Positions 51,963 to 60,725 are shown, numbered from the stretch's first letter. The stretch is DNA of 60,725 bases from Methylobacterium sp. Leaf112 (GCF_001423295.1 NZ_LMNG01000011.1:34599-95323); one strand, 5' to 3'. Notes: generated from the letters alone by a model not told the origin. A program made the numbers and translations.

Positions 51963-53780
51963 TCAGGCGATGCGGGCGATGTCCGCCCGGCTCTGCGCCT
52001 CCACGGGTCCGTCATGGCCGGGCAGCCCATCGGCCTGGAGCTGCCACATCCGCGCGAACACGCCGCCGGCCCCGCGCAGGGCGGCGGGGCTGCCGTCCTC
52101 GACCACGCGGCCCTGGTCGATCACGAGGATGCGGTCGAACCCCGTCAAGGTGGAGAGGCGATGCGCGACGGCGACCACCGTGCGCCGACGCATGATCCGC
52201 ACCAGGGCGGCCTGCACCGCCATCTCGGATTCGGTGTCGAGGGCGGAGGTCGCCTCGTCGAGGAGGATGATCGGTGCATCCTTGAGGAAGGCGCGGGCGA
52301 TACCGATCCGCTGGCGCTGCCCCCCCGACAGCTTGGCACCGCGCTCGCCCACGACGGTTTCGTAGCCGTCGGGGAGTCGGCGGACGAACCCGTCGCAGGC
52401 CGCCGCCCGCGCGGCCGCGAACACCGCCGCGTCGTCGGCCTCGGGTCTTGCGAAGCGGATGTTCTCCAGCACGCTGCGATGCAGGAGGCTGATCTCCTGG
52501 GGCACCACCGCGAGGGCGTCGCGCAGGGAATCCTGGCGCACGGACGCGATGGGCACGCCGTCGATGAGGATGGTGCCGTGCTGGACGTCGTGAAGTCGTT
52601 GCAGGAGCTGGACCAGGGTCGACTTACCGGCGCCCGATGGCCCGACGATGCCGACCTACTGGCCGGCCGGGATCGTGAGGGTGACGCCGTCGAGGACGCG
52701 CCGTCCCGCCCCGTACGCGAAGGCGACGTCACGCAATTCGATGCGGCCGCCGCCGCAGACGAGGTCCGGCGCGCCCGGCGCATCCGGCACCGTCCGCGGC
52801 TGGGCGATGACCGCGAGGGTCTCCTCGACGAAGCCGAATTGCTGGGCCACGTCCACGAGGGAGAGAGCCATGTCCTTGGAGCTGTGCAGGATGCGCAGGG
52901 TCAGGCTCGCCACCACCACCACCTCGCCGGGGCTGGCCTGCCCGCTTCTCCACAACATCACCGCCCAGGTCAGGATGCCGGCGGCCATCGCCCAGAGGGC
53001 GAGGTCGTGGAGGAGCCGGGCCACCTCGAGGTACATCCAGCTCCGGCGCTGCGCCGTCGCCTCGGCCTCGAACCCGGTGCGCAGGCGCAGCCATTCGCGG
53101 CGGCGGGCCGAGAAGGCCTTCACCGTCCACATGTTGGTGATGGTGTCGACGAGGTCGCCCGCCACCTTGGCCGCTTCGCCCGAATAGGCGCGGTGGAGGG
53201 GGCGGCCGCGCTCCCCGAACACGATCAGGCCCAGGGTGACGCCGATGACGAAGACCAGGAGGGCGGCGGTGAGCCGGCCGTCGATGGTCGCGAAGATGAT
53301 CACCGCGCCGCCGACATCCACCACCGGCGGAATGATGCGCCACACCAGGGTGTTGATGAGGGCGCCGAAATTGCCGGCCGTGGCGGTGATGCGCTGGCCG
53401 AGGGAGCCCGCGCGGTTCTCCGCGAAGTAGCGCATCGACTGCGCGCTGAGTTCGTCGAAAAGTTCGAGGCGCAGGCCGACCCCGACGCCCACGGTGGTGC
53501 GGCAGGCGAGCCACCCCGTGAGCCGCGCGAGCACGCCCTCGGCGGCGATGAGGCCGAGGAACAGCAGCAGCACCGCCGTGACGGCCGAGGCGGCGTCGGC
53601 CGGCCGGGTCATGGCGTCGACGAACTGCTTCAGGACGTATTGCTGTCCGACGCCGCAGGCGGAGGCCGCGACCACGAGGGTGAACAGCGATCCGAAATGC
53701 CAGCGCCAGCACAGCAGGTGGTGCCGGATGAACCGGCCGGGACCGGACAGGTGCGGAGCGACCAGGGGACCATCCTTCAT
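51963..53780 (-). pseudogene. ABC exporter (membrane domain plus ATPase) interrupted by an in-frame TAG
   Basis: Read through one stop codon this is a normal 605-residue half-transporter from ATG 53780. Six helices (about 18-300, including LFTLVVAASACGVGQQYVLK) precede an ATPase with RIELRDVAFAYGAGRRVLDG, then Walker A GPSGAGKSTL, the Q-loop VVPQEISLLH, the signature LSGGQRQRIGIARAF, Walker B IILLDEATSALD and the switch His in VAHRLSTL. A TAG at 52658-52656 replaces the codon after IPAGQ, where the family has Lys or Arg, immediately before VGIVGPSG. One base (AAG to TAG) explains it. Both halves are otherwise intact, so the event is recent, or the stop is read through or a sequence error. It overlaps the second glycosidase gene by four bases. 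Confidence 0.8.
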
Positions 53781-54943
53781 GCGGCGCCTGGAGCCTGCGC
53801 GAACAGAGTCTGCTGGCGTCGGAGTTCCGCGGCGAAATCCGGATCGCAGAACCGTCGTCCGTCTCGGTCGGGTGCGGACAACAGGCCCACCGCGCAGGGG
53901 CGCCCGTCGTCCCACCCGGGATAATCGAGAATCGGATAGAGGCAGATCCCCGCGACCGGGACGCCGCCGCGGCGCGCGGCCAGAACCTCGCCGCAGACGT
54001 AGTGCAGCCACGCCGCCCGGGCCGTGCCTTCGGCGCCCGTCTCCGCCACCAGGAGCGGACGCTCGTAACGGCCATGAACCTCCGCCAGCATGTGGCGCAG
54101 GGGTCGGTAGGCATGGTGGCCGAGGGGGATCGTTCCCCCGTCATGGACCCACTGGTTGTCCGGGTAGAAGTTCACCCCGACGACATCGAGGCAATCGGGA
54201 CCGCCGCCGAGCTCTGGGCAGAGGCGCCCGCTCACCATGTCGAGGGCCTCGTACTGCACCGTCCGGTAGGCCTCGGCGGCGGGCACGTCCTCCGGGCTGC
54301 CGGCGACGACGTGGATCAGGGGTTCGGCATCGAGGAAGCGCGCGTCCGGCACCGCGGTGCGGATCGCCCGCGTCGCGGCGACGGAGGCGCGCACGAGCTG
54401 GCGCTTGAGCTCCGGCCCCCGCTCGAGGGCGAGGGGCGCCATGCGGCCGACATCGCCCCCGGCCCAGGCCCAGTAGGAAATCTCGTTGACGGTGCAGAAG
54501 GCGGGCGCGCCGTCCGTCTCGGCGGCCACGATCCGGGCGGCCTCGGCGGCGAACGCGGCAAAGCGTACGGGGAAGGCCTCGGACCAGATGTCGAGGTCGT
54601 CGGGCCAACCGTAATGGCAGAGGTCCCAGATCACCCGCTGACCGCTGGCGCGGGCCGCCCGCAGCATCGGCAGGGCGCTCGACCAGTCGTACACCCGGGG
54701 CGCGACCTCGATCCGGTGCCAGCGCAGGCCGTCGCGGACGCCACCGAGCCCGAGGGCCCGCAGGGCCGCGTAATCGGCCGCCGCCCAGGTGTCGTGACCC
54801 GTCGCGGCGATGAGGTCGAGGCGCTGCCCGTCGCGGCGGCGATGGGTCGAGCATTCGAACCCGCCGAGGAACGGCGTCGGGCTGAGCGCGCCGGCGTCCC
54901 GGGTCACCGGGCCTGGAACGGCGCCGCCTTGGGTACCAGTCAT
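53777..54943 (-). CDS. GH1-like glycoside-hydrolase-fold protein
   Basis: 388 residues from ATG 54943, which overlaps the stop of the fusion gene (54940) by four bases. A TIM-barrel protein: GGFECSTHRRRDGQRLDLIA near the N terminus, RDGLRWHRIEVAPRVYDWSS (70-89), ICDLCH-like strand VIWDLCHYGWPDDLDIWSEA, the acid/base candidate Glu154 in TVNEISYWAWAG, and the nucleophile candidate Glu301 in LLVAETGAEG. The pattern is that of family 1 and related clan A enzymes, but the barrel is shorter than classical beta-glucosidases (about 450). No signal peptide, so a cytosolic glycosidase or glycosyl transfer role. The exporter gene follows in the operon. Confidence 0.75.
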   Translation of the reverse strand: MTGTQGGAVPGPVTRDAGALSPTPFLGGFECSTHRRRDGQRLDLIAATGHDTWAAADYAALRALGLGGVRDGLRWHRIEVAPRVYDWSSALPMLRAARASGQRVIWDLCHYGWPDDLDIWSEAFPVRFAAFAAEAARIVAAETDGAPAFCTVNEISYWAWAGGDVGRMAPLALERGPELKRQLVRASVAATRAIRTAVPDARFLDAEPLIHVVAGSPEDVPAAEAYRTVQYEALDMVSGRLCPELGGGPDCLDVVGVNFYPDNQWVHDGGTIPLGHHAYRPLRHMLAEVHGRYERPLLVAETGAEGTARAAWLHYVCGEVLAARRGGVPVAGICLYPILDYPGWDDGRPCAVGLLSAPDRDGRRFCDPDFAAELRRQQTLFAQAPGAA

Positions 54944-57117
54944 TCCGCGGCCTGCCGCACGGCTAGGGGGGACGCCGCCGCGACGGCATCGCGAAAACGC
55001 TGCAGGGCGCTCGCCCGCGTCGGCATGAGCAGGCCGCGCGTGCTCGTGAGCGCGCGGTTGATCCGCAGGATCCCGGATCCGACGGCCGTCGGCGAATGCC
55101 CCGCGACACCGTGCGCGATCTCCGCGAGGGCTGCGTCCCGGTCCACCGCCCCACGGTTGACGAGGTGCCACGGCCCGGACACGTCGTCGATGAGAAGATC
55201 CAGCGCCGCATGGGCGAGGTCCGGCAGATAGCTGACGGACAGGAGCTCGGGCTGGCCGGGAGGCGTCTCCGTCCCCTCTCCGTGCGCGTCGCGGAGCGGC
55301 ACGGCTGCGAAAGCGGGGTCGGGCGCATCGAAGACGAGGCCGGGGCGGACGATCAGTGCCCGTGGATGCCGTGATCGGATCCGTGCCTCGGACGCCGCGA
55401 CGCCGTGCGCGTAGGGGCCGTCGGGCCTGACGGGATCCGCCTCGTCGGCGGGTCGGCCGAGGCTGCCGTCGAAGACGCGATCGCTGGAGAACGTCAGGAG
55501 CGGGAGGCCCGCGCGGGCGCAGGCCGCGGCGATGCGGCCCGCCCGGTCGGCGCAGACCGGGCGGGCCGCGCCGGAATCCTCCCGGCCCGCCGCATCGGCG
55601 TCGAGGCCGGCGGCGTCGATGATCGCCCAGGCCGCATGCCGGGCGATGAGGGCGTCGAGGGTCGGGTCCTCCTCCGACGCGCCGGCCGGCACCGTCACCC
55701 GGTGCAACCCCCGGTCCTGGCAGATCCGGACCAGGCCCTGTGCGAGGCGGCCATCCACAGCGAGGATCAGGAGCGGACGGGCGCGGTCCGGGCGCATCGC
55801 CACCGCGCCCGCTTGCCGCCGGTAGAACCGGACCGGCCGGTGCCACCAGCCCGGCGAATCGAGGACCGGATGGTCGTAGCGTCCGGTGGTCGCGAGGGCG
55901 CGCACGGCCGTCGCCAGGGCGGTCGCGCGGGGCTTCGGTGCCCGAATGTCGAAGGCGCCGGGCTCGTAGATCCCCGCGCGGTCGACGAGCAGGCTGTTCC
56001 AATCCACCGCGCCCATGAGCGACCACACGGTCACGGCTTCCACCGGCACGCCCCGGTCGCGCAGTGCCGTGGCGGCGTTCCACACCTCCGCCAGCCAGCG
56101 CAGCTGCTCGTCACGGCTGCAGCCGTGGTGCACCTCGGTGACGGCGACGGGAATGCGGTAGCGCTCCCACACCTCGGTGAGGCGGGCGGCGGGACCCGTG
56201 GCGCCCTCGGGAAGGGCGACCCGCACGGCCTCCACGTCGGCGTAACGCTGGCGGCCGTTGCCGCCCCGCGAGGCTGCCGGATAGGCCCGCAGGCGGCCAT
56301 CGAGATAGCGCTCGCTCGTGAGGTAGTGGTTGACCCCGATGAGGCCGGGCGCTCCCTCCCCCGTGGCGAGCAGGGCCAGATCCGCCGCCGGAACGCCATG
56401 ATCGATCAGGCGCTCGTACCAGGGATGGGCCGGATCCACCCGGCCGCACAGGAGATCGAGGCTGAGCCAGCGTCGCGCGTTCTCGTAGGCCGCCTGGCCC
56501 GCGAGGGCCGGCGTGCTGAACGTCCGTCCGATGTCCTCGGTCTGGACGAGGCGCGCCGCGGGGATCAGCCGGCGGATCGCCCGCATGGCCAGGAGAGTCG
56601 CCTTGCATTGGTTGACCGCCATGCGCAGGAACGCGGCCTCGCTGCGCGCGTGGGGATACCAATGGCCGTAGAGGCCGGCGAACCGCGCCGTGGTCAGCGG
56701 TTCGTTGACCGGCGTGAACTGGCGCAGCCAGGGGTAGCGACGGGCGACCCGATCGGCATACGCGGCGAACAGCCGTGGCAGGTCAGGATCGAGGAGACCG
56801 GTGCCGAACGGTCCGCTGCCGTGGTGGAGCAGGCCGACGATGGGAACGATGCCGAGGCGCCGAAGCCTGTTCAAACGCGCATCCTGCCACGACCAATCCG
56901 GCGTCGCCGAAACCTCCGGCGCGACGCTCTCCCACAGGAGCGGATAACGCAGGGCGCGGATGCCGAGCCGTGCGACGGCGTCGAGATCCGCGCTGCGCCA
57001 GCGATGACCGGTCTCGCGCACCTGATCCCGGAATCGGTCTCCGATCCGCGCGACGGTGCATTCGAAGCCGCCCCAGAGTTCGAGTGGCGCGCCGCCGGCG
57101 CTCACGAACCGACCCAC
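54940..57117 (-). CDS. Fusion of a GH1-like glycosidase domain and an RmlD-like sugar-nucleotide domain
   Basis: 725 residues from GTG 57117. Residues 10-430 form a GH1-like barrel: ELWGGFECTVARIGDRFRDQ, RYPLLWESVAPE, the acid/base Glu139 in QFTPVNEPLTTARFAGLYGH, GLIGVNHYLTSERYLDGRL, and the nucleophile candidate Glu328 in VAVTEVHHG. Residues 447-725 resemble dTDP-4-dehydrorhamnose reductase: LLTFSSDRVFDG (540-551), RPDGPYAHG and LIVRPGLVFDAPD. The Rossmann loop is degenerate and the Tyr569 position lacks its Lys partner, so reduction is unlikely and binding of a nucleotide sugar more likely. It heads an operon with the second GH1-like gene and the ABC exporter. Confidence 0.8.
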   Translation of the reverse strand: MGRFVSAGGAPLELWGGFECTVARIGDRFRDQVRETGHRWRSADLDAVARLGIRALRYPLLWESVAPEVSATPDWSWQDARLNRLRRLGIVPIVGLLHHGSGPFGTGLLDPDLPRLFAAYADRVARRYPWLRQFTPVNEPLTTARFAGLYGHWYPHARSEAAFLRMAVNQCKATLLAMRAIRRLIPAARLVQTEDIGRTFSTPALAGQAAYENARRWLSLDLLCGRVDPAHPWYERLIDHGVPAADLALLATGEGAPGLIGVNHYLTSERYLDGRLRAYPAASRGGNGRQRYADVEAVRVALPEGATGPAARLTEVWERYRIPVAVTEVHHGCSRDEQLRWLAEVWNAATALRDRGVPVEAVTVWSLMGAVDWNSLLVDRAGIYEPGAFDIRAPKPRATALATAVRALATTGRYDHPVLDSPGWWHRPVRFYRRQAGAVAMRPDRARPLLILAVDGRLAQGLVRICQDRGLHRVTVPAGASEEDPTLDALIARHAAWAIIDAAGLDADAAGREDSGAARPVCADRAGRIAAACARAGLPLLTFSSDRVFDGSLGRPADEADPVRPDGPYAHGVAASEARIRSRHPRALIVRPGLVFDAPDPAFAAVPLRDAHGEGTETPPGQPELLSVSYLPDLAHAALDLLIDDVSGPWHLVNRGAVDRDAALAEIAHGVAGHSPTAVGSGILRINRALTSTRGLLMPTRASALQRFRDAVAAASPLAVRQAAE

Positions 57118-57343
57118 CGCGAACCGGGCGGCCGCTGTTCCGACTTCGCACCGATCATCGTCTACCGCCCGAAATCGTAATCAGACTCCATCTCGTAATA
57201 CTGACCATGAATACCGCCGCAATCTTTAACCTATGAGAACGACAGGGTTCGGCAGCGAAAATATCAACGCTTTATCGATCCCGAATTGTACGAGACCTGT
57301 TCTCGGGTGATCGCCCAACGACCTCGTAGAGGGGACGCGAAAC
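57118..57343. promoter_or_regulatory. Divergent promoter region of the glycan locus
   Basis: 226 bases between the minus-strand fusion gene and the plus-strand glycosyltransferase. It contains an AT-rich zone at 57160-57290 (for example TATCAACGCTTTATCGATCC), fitting promoters in both directions. No operator recognised. Confidence 0.4.
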
Positions 57344-58633
57344 GTGAAGCAGGAATCTGGACTTTCGCCCGATCCGGTCGGCGTGTCGGATCTCATGGTT
57401 CTGAATACTCCTCCCACTTTTGGGTATCGAAGTCCTGCTCCGGAATATCGCAAATCCACCGCGGAACAGCACGGTGATCCATCGTCCCGTCCACGCCCTC
57501 TGCTTGTGTGCTTCTCTCATCTGCGCTGGAACTTCGTCCGTCAGCGCCCGCAGCACCTTCTCACCCGCGCCGCGAAGTGGTTCGACGTCCTTTTCATCGA
57601 GGAGCCGGTCTTCGAGGCGGGCGGTACGGCGCGGCTGAAACGCGAGGGCGTCGGCCCGTCCCTCGAAGTGCTCGTTCCCATCGTCGATCCCGCCGACACG
57701 CAGTCCCTTGCGCAGGTCCTTCACGGCCTCGTCGCACGGGAACTGGATGGCTCCCGTCATCGCACGCGGGTGTTCTGGTACTATACGCCGGCCGCCCTCG
57801 CCTTTACGCAGACGCTGCACCGCGACCTGACGATCTACGACAACATGGACGAGCTGTCGGCCTTCCGGGGTGCCTCGGACGCCTTGGTCTCGCAGGAACG
57901 GACGCTGCTGGCCACCGCCGACCTCGTCTTCACCGGTGGCTACAGTCTTTACGCCGCCAAGCGCGATGCCCATCCCGACATCCACTGCTTCCCGTCCTCC
58001 GTTGAAACCGCGCATTTCGCCCGTGCCCGCCATGGCACGACCCCGGACCCGGCGGACCAGGCCGCCCTGGCCCGGCCGCGCCTCGGGTTCTTCGGCGTGG
58101 TCGACGAGCGGTTCGACGCCGACTTCCTCGCCCAATTCGCCGATCTTCGGCCGGAGTGGCAGTTCGTCATCCTCGGTCCCGTCGTGAAGATCGATCCGGC
58201 CGAACTACCCAAGCGGCCCAACATCCATTGGCTCGGACCGAAACTCTACGACGATCTCCCGGACTACTTGGCGCATTGGGATCTCGGGCTGATGTCGTTC
58301 GCCGTGAACGCCGCGACGCGGTTCATCAGCCCGACGAAGACGCCGGAATTTCTCGCCGCCGGCCTGCCTGTGATCTCGACGCCCATCGTCGACGTGGTGC
58401 GCGGGTACGGCGAGGCCGGCCTCGTCGAAATCGCCGACACGCCGGGCACCGCCGCCCTCGCGGCCGAAGCCCTGATGGCGCGTGCACGGGCGCCGTGGCT
58501 CGCCCGTGTCGACGCCCGCCTCGCCGGCGATTCCTGGGATCGAACCTGGGCCGACATGGAGGCGCGGATGATGGCGGTCCTCGGCGAACCGATGTCGGAT
58601 TCGCCGCGTCCGGTGATGCGCGAGACCGTCTGA
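57344..58633 (+). CDS. Glycosyltransferase, GT-B fold (GT4-like)
   Basis: 429 residues from GTG 57344, with GAGGGGA ten bases upstream. After a 50-residue polar leader the domain begins RPLLVCFSHLRWNFVRQRPQ, a signature of a group of glycosyltransferases that attack sugar on polymer or lipid acceptors. The second Rossmann half has PRLGFFGVVDERFDADFLAQ, FVILGPVVKIDPAELPKRPN and IHWLGPKLYDDLPDYLAHWD, and the donor loop SPTKTPEFLAAGLPVISTPI. Substrate unknown; adjacency to UDP-galactopyranose mutase suggests galactofuranose as a possible donor. Confidence 0.85.
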   Translation: MKQESGLSPDPVGVSDLMVLNTPPTFGYRSPAPEYRKSTAEQHGDPSSRPRPLLVCFSHLRWNFVRQRPQHLLTRAAKWFDVLFIEEPVFEAGGTARLKREGVGPSLEVLVPIVDPADTQSLAQVLHGLVARELDGSRHRTRVFWYYTPAALAFTQTLHRDLTIYDNMDELSAFRGASDALVSQERTLLATADLVFTGGYSLYAAKRDAHPDIHCFPSSVETAHFARARHGTTPDPADQAALARPRLGFFGVVDERFDADFLAQFADLRPEWQFVILGPVVKIDPAELPKRPNIHWLGPKLYDDLPDYLAHWDLGLMSFAVNAATRFISPTKTPEFLAAGLPVISTPIVDVVRGYGEAGLVEIADTPGTAALAAEALMARARAPWLARVDARLAGDSWDRTWADMEARMMAVLGEPMSDSPRPVMRETV

Positions 58634-58706
58634 TCCCCTCCCGTCCGCGATGGGGCCGTCCGCTGCGCGCCCTCCCCGCGGCCCGAACAGTCGAGGTTCG
58701 AGACCG

Positions 58707-59861
58707 ATGTACGATTGGCTGATCGTCGGAGCCGGTTTTGCCGGCAGCGTGCTCGCCGAGCGCCTCGCGCGCGAGCGGGGCGAGCGAATCCTCGTGGTCG
58801 ACCGGCGCGATCACATCGGCGGCAACGCCTACGACTGTCTCAACGCCGACGGATTGTTGATCCACCGCTACGGGCCGCACATCTTCCACACCAACGCACA
58901 GGCGGTGTTCGCGTACCTGTCCGACTTCACGGCCTGGCGGCCCTACGAGCACCGGGTCCTCGCCGAGGTCAACGGCCAGCGCGTGCCGATCCCGATCAAC
59001 CTCGACACGATCAACCGGCTGTACGGACTGTCTCTGACGTCCCCCGAGCTCGAAGCTTGGTTCGCCGCCCGGGCGGAGCCCGTCGAGGAGATCCGAACCG
59101 CCGAGGACGTCGTCGTCTCGACGGTGGGCCGCGAACTCTACGAGCTGTTCTTTCGCGACTACACCCGCAAGCAATGGGGCCGTGATCCCTCCGAGCTCGA
59201 CCGGTCGGTGACCGCTCGGGTTCCGACCCGGACCGACCGGGACGACCGTTATTTCACCGATCGCTATCAGGCGATGCCGAAGCACGGCTACACGGCGATG
59301 TTCGCCGCAATGCTCGACCATCCCAACATCACGCTGGCGCTCGGCACCGACTTCCGCAGCCTCGGTCCCACCGCACGGGCGCGGCGCACCATCTTCACCG
59401 GTCCGATCGAAACCTACTTCGACACCTGCTACGGCCCCCTGCCCTATCGCAGCCTGCGCTTCGAACACGTCACACGCGACGTCGCGTGGCACCAGCCGGT
59501 GGGCGTGGTCAACTATCCGCAGACGGAGGCCTACACTCGGGTCACCGAATACAAGCACCTCACCGGGCAGACGCATCCGCGCACGGCCCTCACCTACGAG
59601 TATCCGTCCGCCGAGGGCGAGCCCTACTACCCGATCCCGTGCGCCGCGCATCAGGCGCTCTACAAGCGCTATGAGCAACGCGCCCGCGACGAGCGGAATG
59701 TCTGGTTCGTCGGCCGGCTCGCCACCTATCGCTACTACAACATGGACCAGATCGTCGGACAGGCGCTCGCGACGTTCCGGCGGATCGACGCGGAGATTCC
59801 CCGGCGGGATGGACGGGTGCGCGCGCCGGCCGTCGATCGGACCACCTCCGAACTGGCGTGA
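58707..59861 (+). CDS. glf: UDP-galactopyranose mutase
   Basis: 384 residues from ATG 58707, the usual size. This flavoenzyme interconverts UDP-galactopyranose and UDP-galactofuranose. FAD loop LIVGAGFAGSVLAERLA (5-21), RDHIGGNAYDCLN, HRYGPHIFHTN, the RVLAEVNGQRVPIPINLDTI segment, FRDYTRKQWGRDPSELD with the active-site Arg, and the C-terminal FVGRLATYRYYNMDQIVGQA are all present. It lies 73 bases after the glycosyltransferase. The product would feed a galactofuranose-containing surface polysaccharide or glycolipid. Confidence 0.95.
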   Translation: MYDWLIVGAGFAGSVLAERLARERGERILVVDRRDHIGGNAYDCLNADGLLIHRYGPHIFHTNAQAVFAYLSDFTAWRPYEHRVLAEVNGQRVPIPINLDTINRLYGLSLTSPELEAWFAARAEPVEEIRTAEDVVVSTVGRELYELFFRDYTRKQWGRDPSELDRSVTARVPTRTDRDDRYFTDRYQAMPKHGYTAMFAAMLDHPNITLALGTDFRSLGPTARARRTIFTGPIETYFDTCYGPLPYRSLRFEHVTRDVAWHQPVGVVNYPQTEAYTRVTEYKHLTGQTHPRTALTYEYPSAEGEPYYPIPCAAHQALYKRYEQRARDERNVWFVGRLATYRYYNMDQIVGQALATFRRIDAEIPRRDGRVRAPAVDRTTSELA

Positions 59862-59866
59862 GACCC

Positions 59867-60217
59867 ATGGCCGAGCGGGCGCCCTCCCGGCCTCCGGCGA
59901 CGACGGAGCGGCCGCTGGGCGAGCGGGACCGGGCGGCGATACGGGAGGATTTCGCCGAGGGTCCGCTGACTGGTGAGGAGCGGCGTTTCGCCGATCTTCT
60001 CGCGTGGGAGGCGCAGGCCCGCGCGGACGGTGCCGATCCCAGGACCCTCGCGGCCCTCGCGAAAGCGCGCCGTGCCGCCGGCCGCGCCTGCCACCCTGCG
60101 GGGCTTGCCAACGACCCTGCGGGGCTTGCCAACGACGGCGCCGGGGCCCGCACCGCGGCGCGGCGTCCGACCGCCGCCATCCCGGCGGACCGGTGCGCCA
60201 CCCGGACCAGGGGGTGA
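59867..60217 (+). CDS. Small hypothetical protein with a duplicated PAGLAND motif
   Basis: 116 residues from ATG 59867, five bases after the glf stop, so probably co-transcribed. A charged helical region (GERDRAAIREDFAEGPLTGE, then RRFADLLAWEAQARADGA) is followed by two copies of PAGLAND coded by a perfect 21-base tandem repeat (60094-60135), and then an Ala/Arg-rich end. No family recognised, no membrane segment. The first 80 residues read as real coding sequence; the end is less certain. Confidence 0.5.
   Translation: MAERAPSRPPATTERPLGERDRAAIREDFAEGPLTGEERRFADLLAWEAQARADGADPRTLAALAKARRAAGRACHPAGLANDPAGLANDGAGARTAARRPTAAIPADRCATRTRG
60094..60135 (+). repeat. Perfect 21-base tandem duplication
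   Basis: CCCTGCGGGGCTTGCCAACGA plus one base occurs twice in direct succession (60094-60114 and 60115-60135), in frame with the small gene, giving seven extra residues. Slippage could change the copy number. Confidence 0.9.
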
Positions 60218-60488
60218 GCGATGCCGTCGCGATCAGCCGGCACCTGCCGGTGGCGCGATGCAGTCGCGCCGACGCCTTCGAGGGTGCAGCGGACACGGCC
60301 CACCGCTCGCGATCCGGACATGGACGCACCGCAGCTCGCTCGCTGCGCGGATGCTACGCCCGGCCTGGGTGCCCACGATCCCGAGCGAACGCGCCGGAAG
60401 CGGCCGTATCGGCGACGGCGCCACCGGGATGGTGGTCGGTGTGGCGCGATTTGCCGCCGCCCATGCGGATCGGCACCCGGGCTCGGCA

Positions 60489-60725
60489 TCACAGTGCGGA
60501 GCTTGCCGTCGTGGCGAGGCGGTGCGTGATCCAGTCCTGGGCGGCGTCGAGGCTGGCGAAGGTCGGCGGGTTCGGATGGTCGACGCGGCCGAATCCGGCT
60601 TCGAGGAACCACCGGCCGGCGTCCGACCCGTGCTGCTCGCACAGGTGAACCAGGATCGCCACGAGGAACCCATCGTCGAACACGAGATGGCTCTCGGTAT
60701 CGTTGCTGCCCGTCGCGACCTGCAC
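60489..60725 (-). CDS. Hypothetical protein, 3' part (cut by the window end)
   Basis: The frame is open from the right edge of the window to TGA-type stop at 60489, at least 78 codons; GTG at 60725 could be an internal codon or the start. Sequence shows HLVFDDGFLVAILVHLCEQH, GRWFLEAGFGRVDHPNPPTF and DAAQDWITHRLA, a soluble mixed alpha/beta character. I do not recognise a family. The 271 bases between it and the convergent small gene hold nothing I can support. Confidence 0.5.
   Translation of the reverse strand: MQVATGSNDTESHLVFDDGFLVAILVHLCEQHGSDAGRWFLEAGFGRVDHPNPPTFASLDAAQDWITHRLATTASSAL

Noticed and set aside
52656..52658. TAG as a recoded pyrrolysine or suppressed codon
   Set aside because: The position is normally a plain basic residue and no decoding machinery is seen; mutation or sequence error is more likely.
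60218..60488. Additional genes between the PAGLAND gene and the right edge
   Set aside because: All frames here give Arg/Ala/Pro-rich chains without ribosome sites or family character.

Overview
This 60.7 kb window is high-GC chromosomal DNA from an alphaproteobacterium, most probably Methylobacterium/Methylorubrum or a close Hyphomicrobiales relative. That assignment is an inference from protein character: an OxlT-like antiporter, a class II EPSP synthase beside a TIGR02300 protein, many HisKA_2-type and DUF proteins, and uniformly GC-biased third codon positions. I see no rRNA, phage, plasmid, insertion sequence or CRISPR array. The only RNA genes are two identical tRNA-Ala(GGC) genes in tandem.

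Layout. 1-6.5 kb: end of an oxalate/formate-type antiporter, leucyl/phenylalanyl-tRNA-protein transferase (aat), two paralogous small secreted proteins, biotin carboxylase and its biotin carrier (accC, accB), and a periplasmic DsbA-like protein. 6.6-12.2 kb: an aminotransferase, a transglutaminase-like protein with a decapeptide-repeat tail, a PPP phosphatase, a TPR lipoprotein and an M17 aminopeptidase that appears to start at CTG. 12.4-20.6 kb: an EcsC protein and an AmpG-like permease, a LOV blue-light histidine kinase coupled to a lone receiver, a pair of tiny membrane proteins, mutS, and a third small secreted protein. 21.2-30 kb: a chemoreceptor, hrpB with a DUF805 protein, a lyase-like protein, the tRNA pair, a TIGR02300 protein, aroA and cmk. 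30.2-33.7 kb: a complete dTDP-rhamnose operon (rfbC-B-D-A). 33.9-37.1 kb: a DUF2147 protein, an SDR, a frameshifted unknown gene and a probable outer-membrane barrel.

37.1-49.3 kb is the most coherent block. It is one long, translationally coupled minus-strand operon encoding alternative complex III (actA-F), a linker gene, a caa3-type oxidase with a YS-containing (A2-like) subunit I, and a Sco-type copper chaperone. Together these would take electrons from quinol through ActB/C/F and the ActA/E haems to the CuA/haem-c subunit II and then to oxygen. A YdeP/FdhF-type molybdopterin oxidoreductase is divergent from it.

51.9-59.9 kb is a glycan locus. On the minus strand are a GH1-like/RmlD-like fusion protein, a second GH1-like protein, and an ABC exporter broken by one in-frame TAG just before its Walker A. 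Divergent from them are a glycosyltransferase and UDP-galactopyranose mutase. With the rhamnose operon, this suggests surface polysaccharide or glycolipid synthesis, although the natural product is unknown. The window ends in an unrecognised partial gene.
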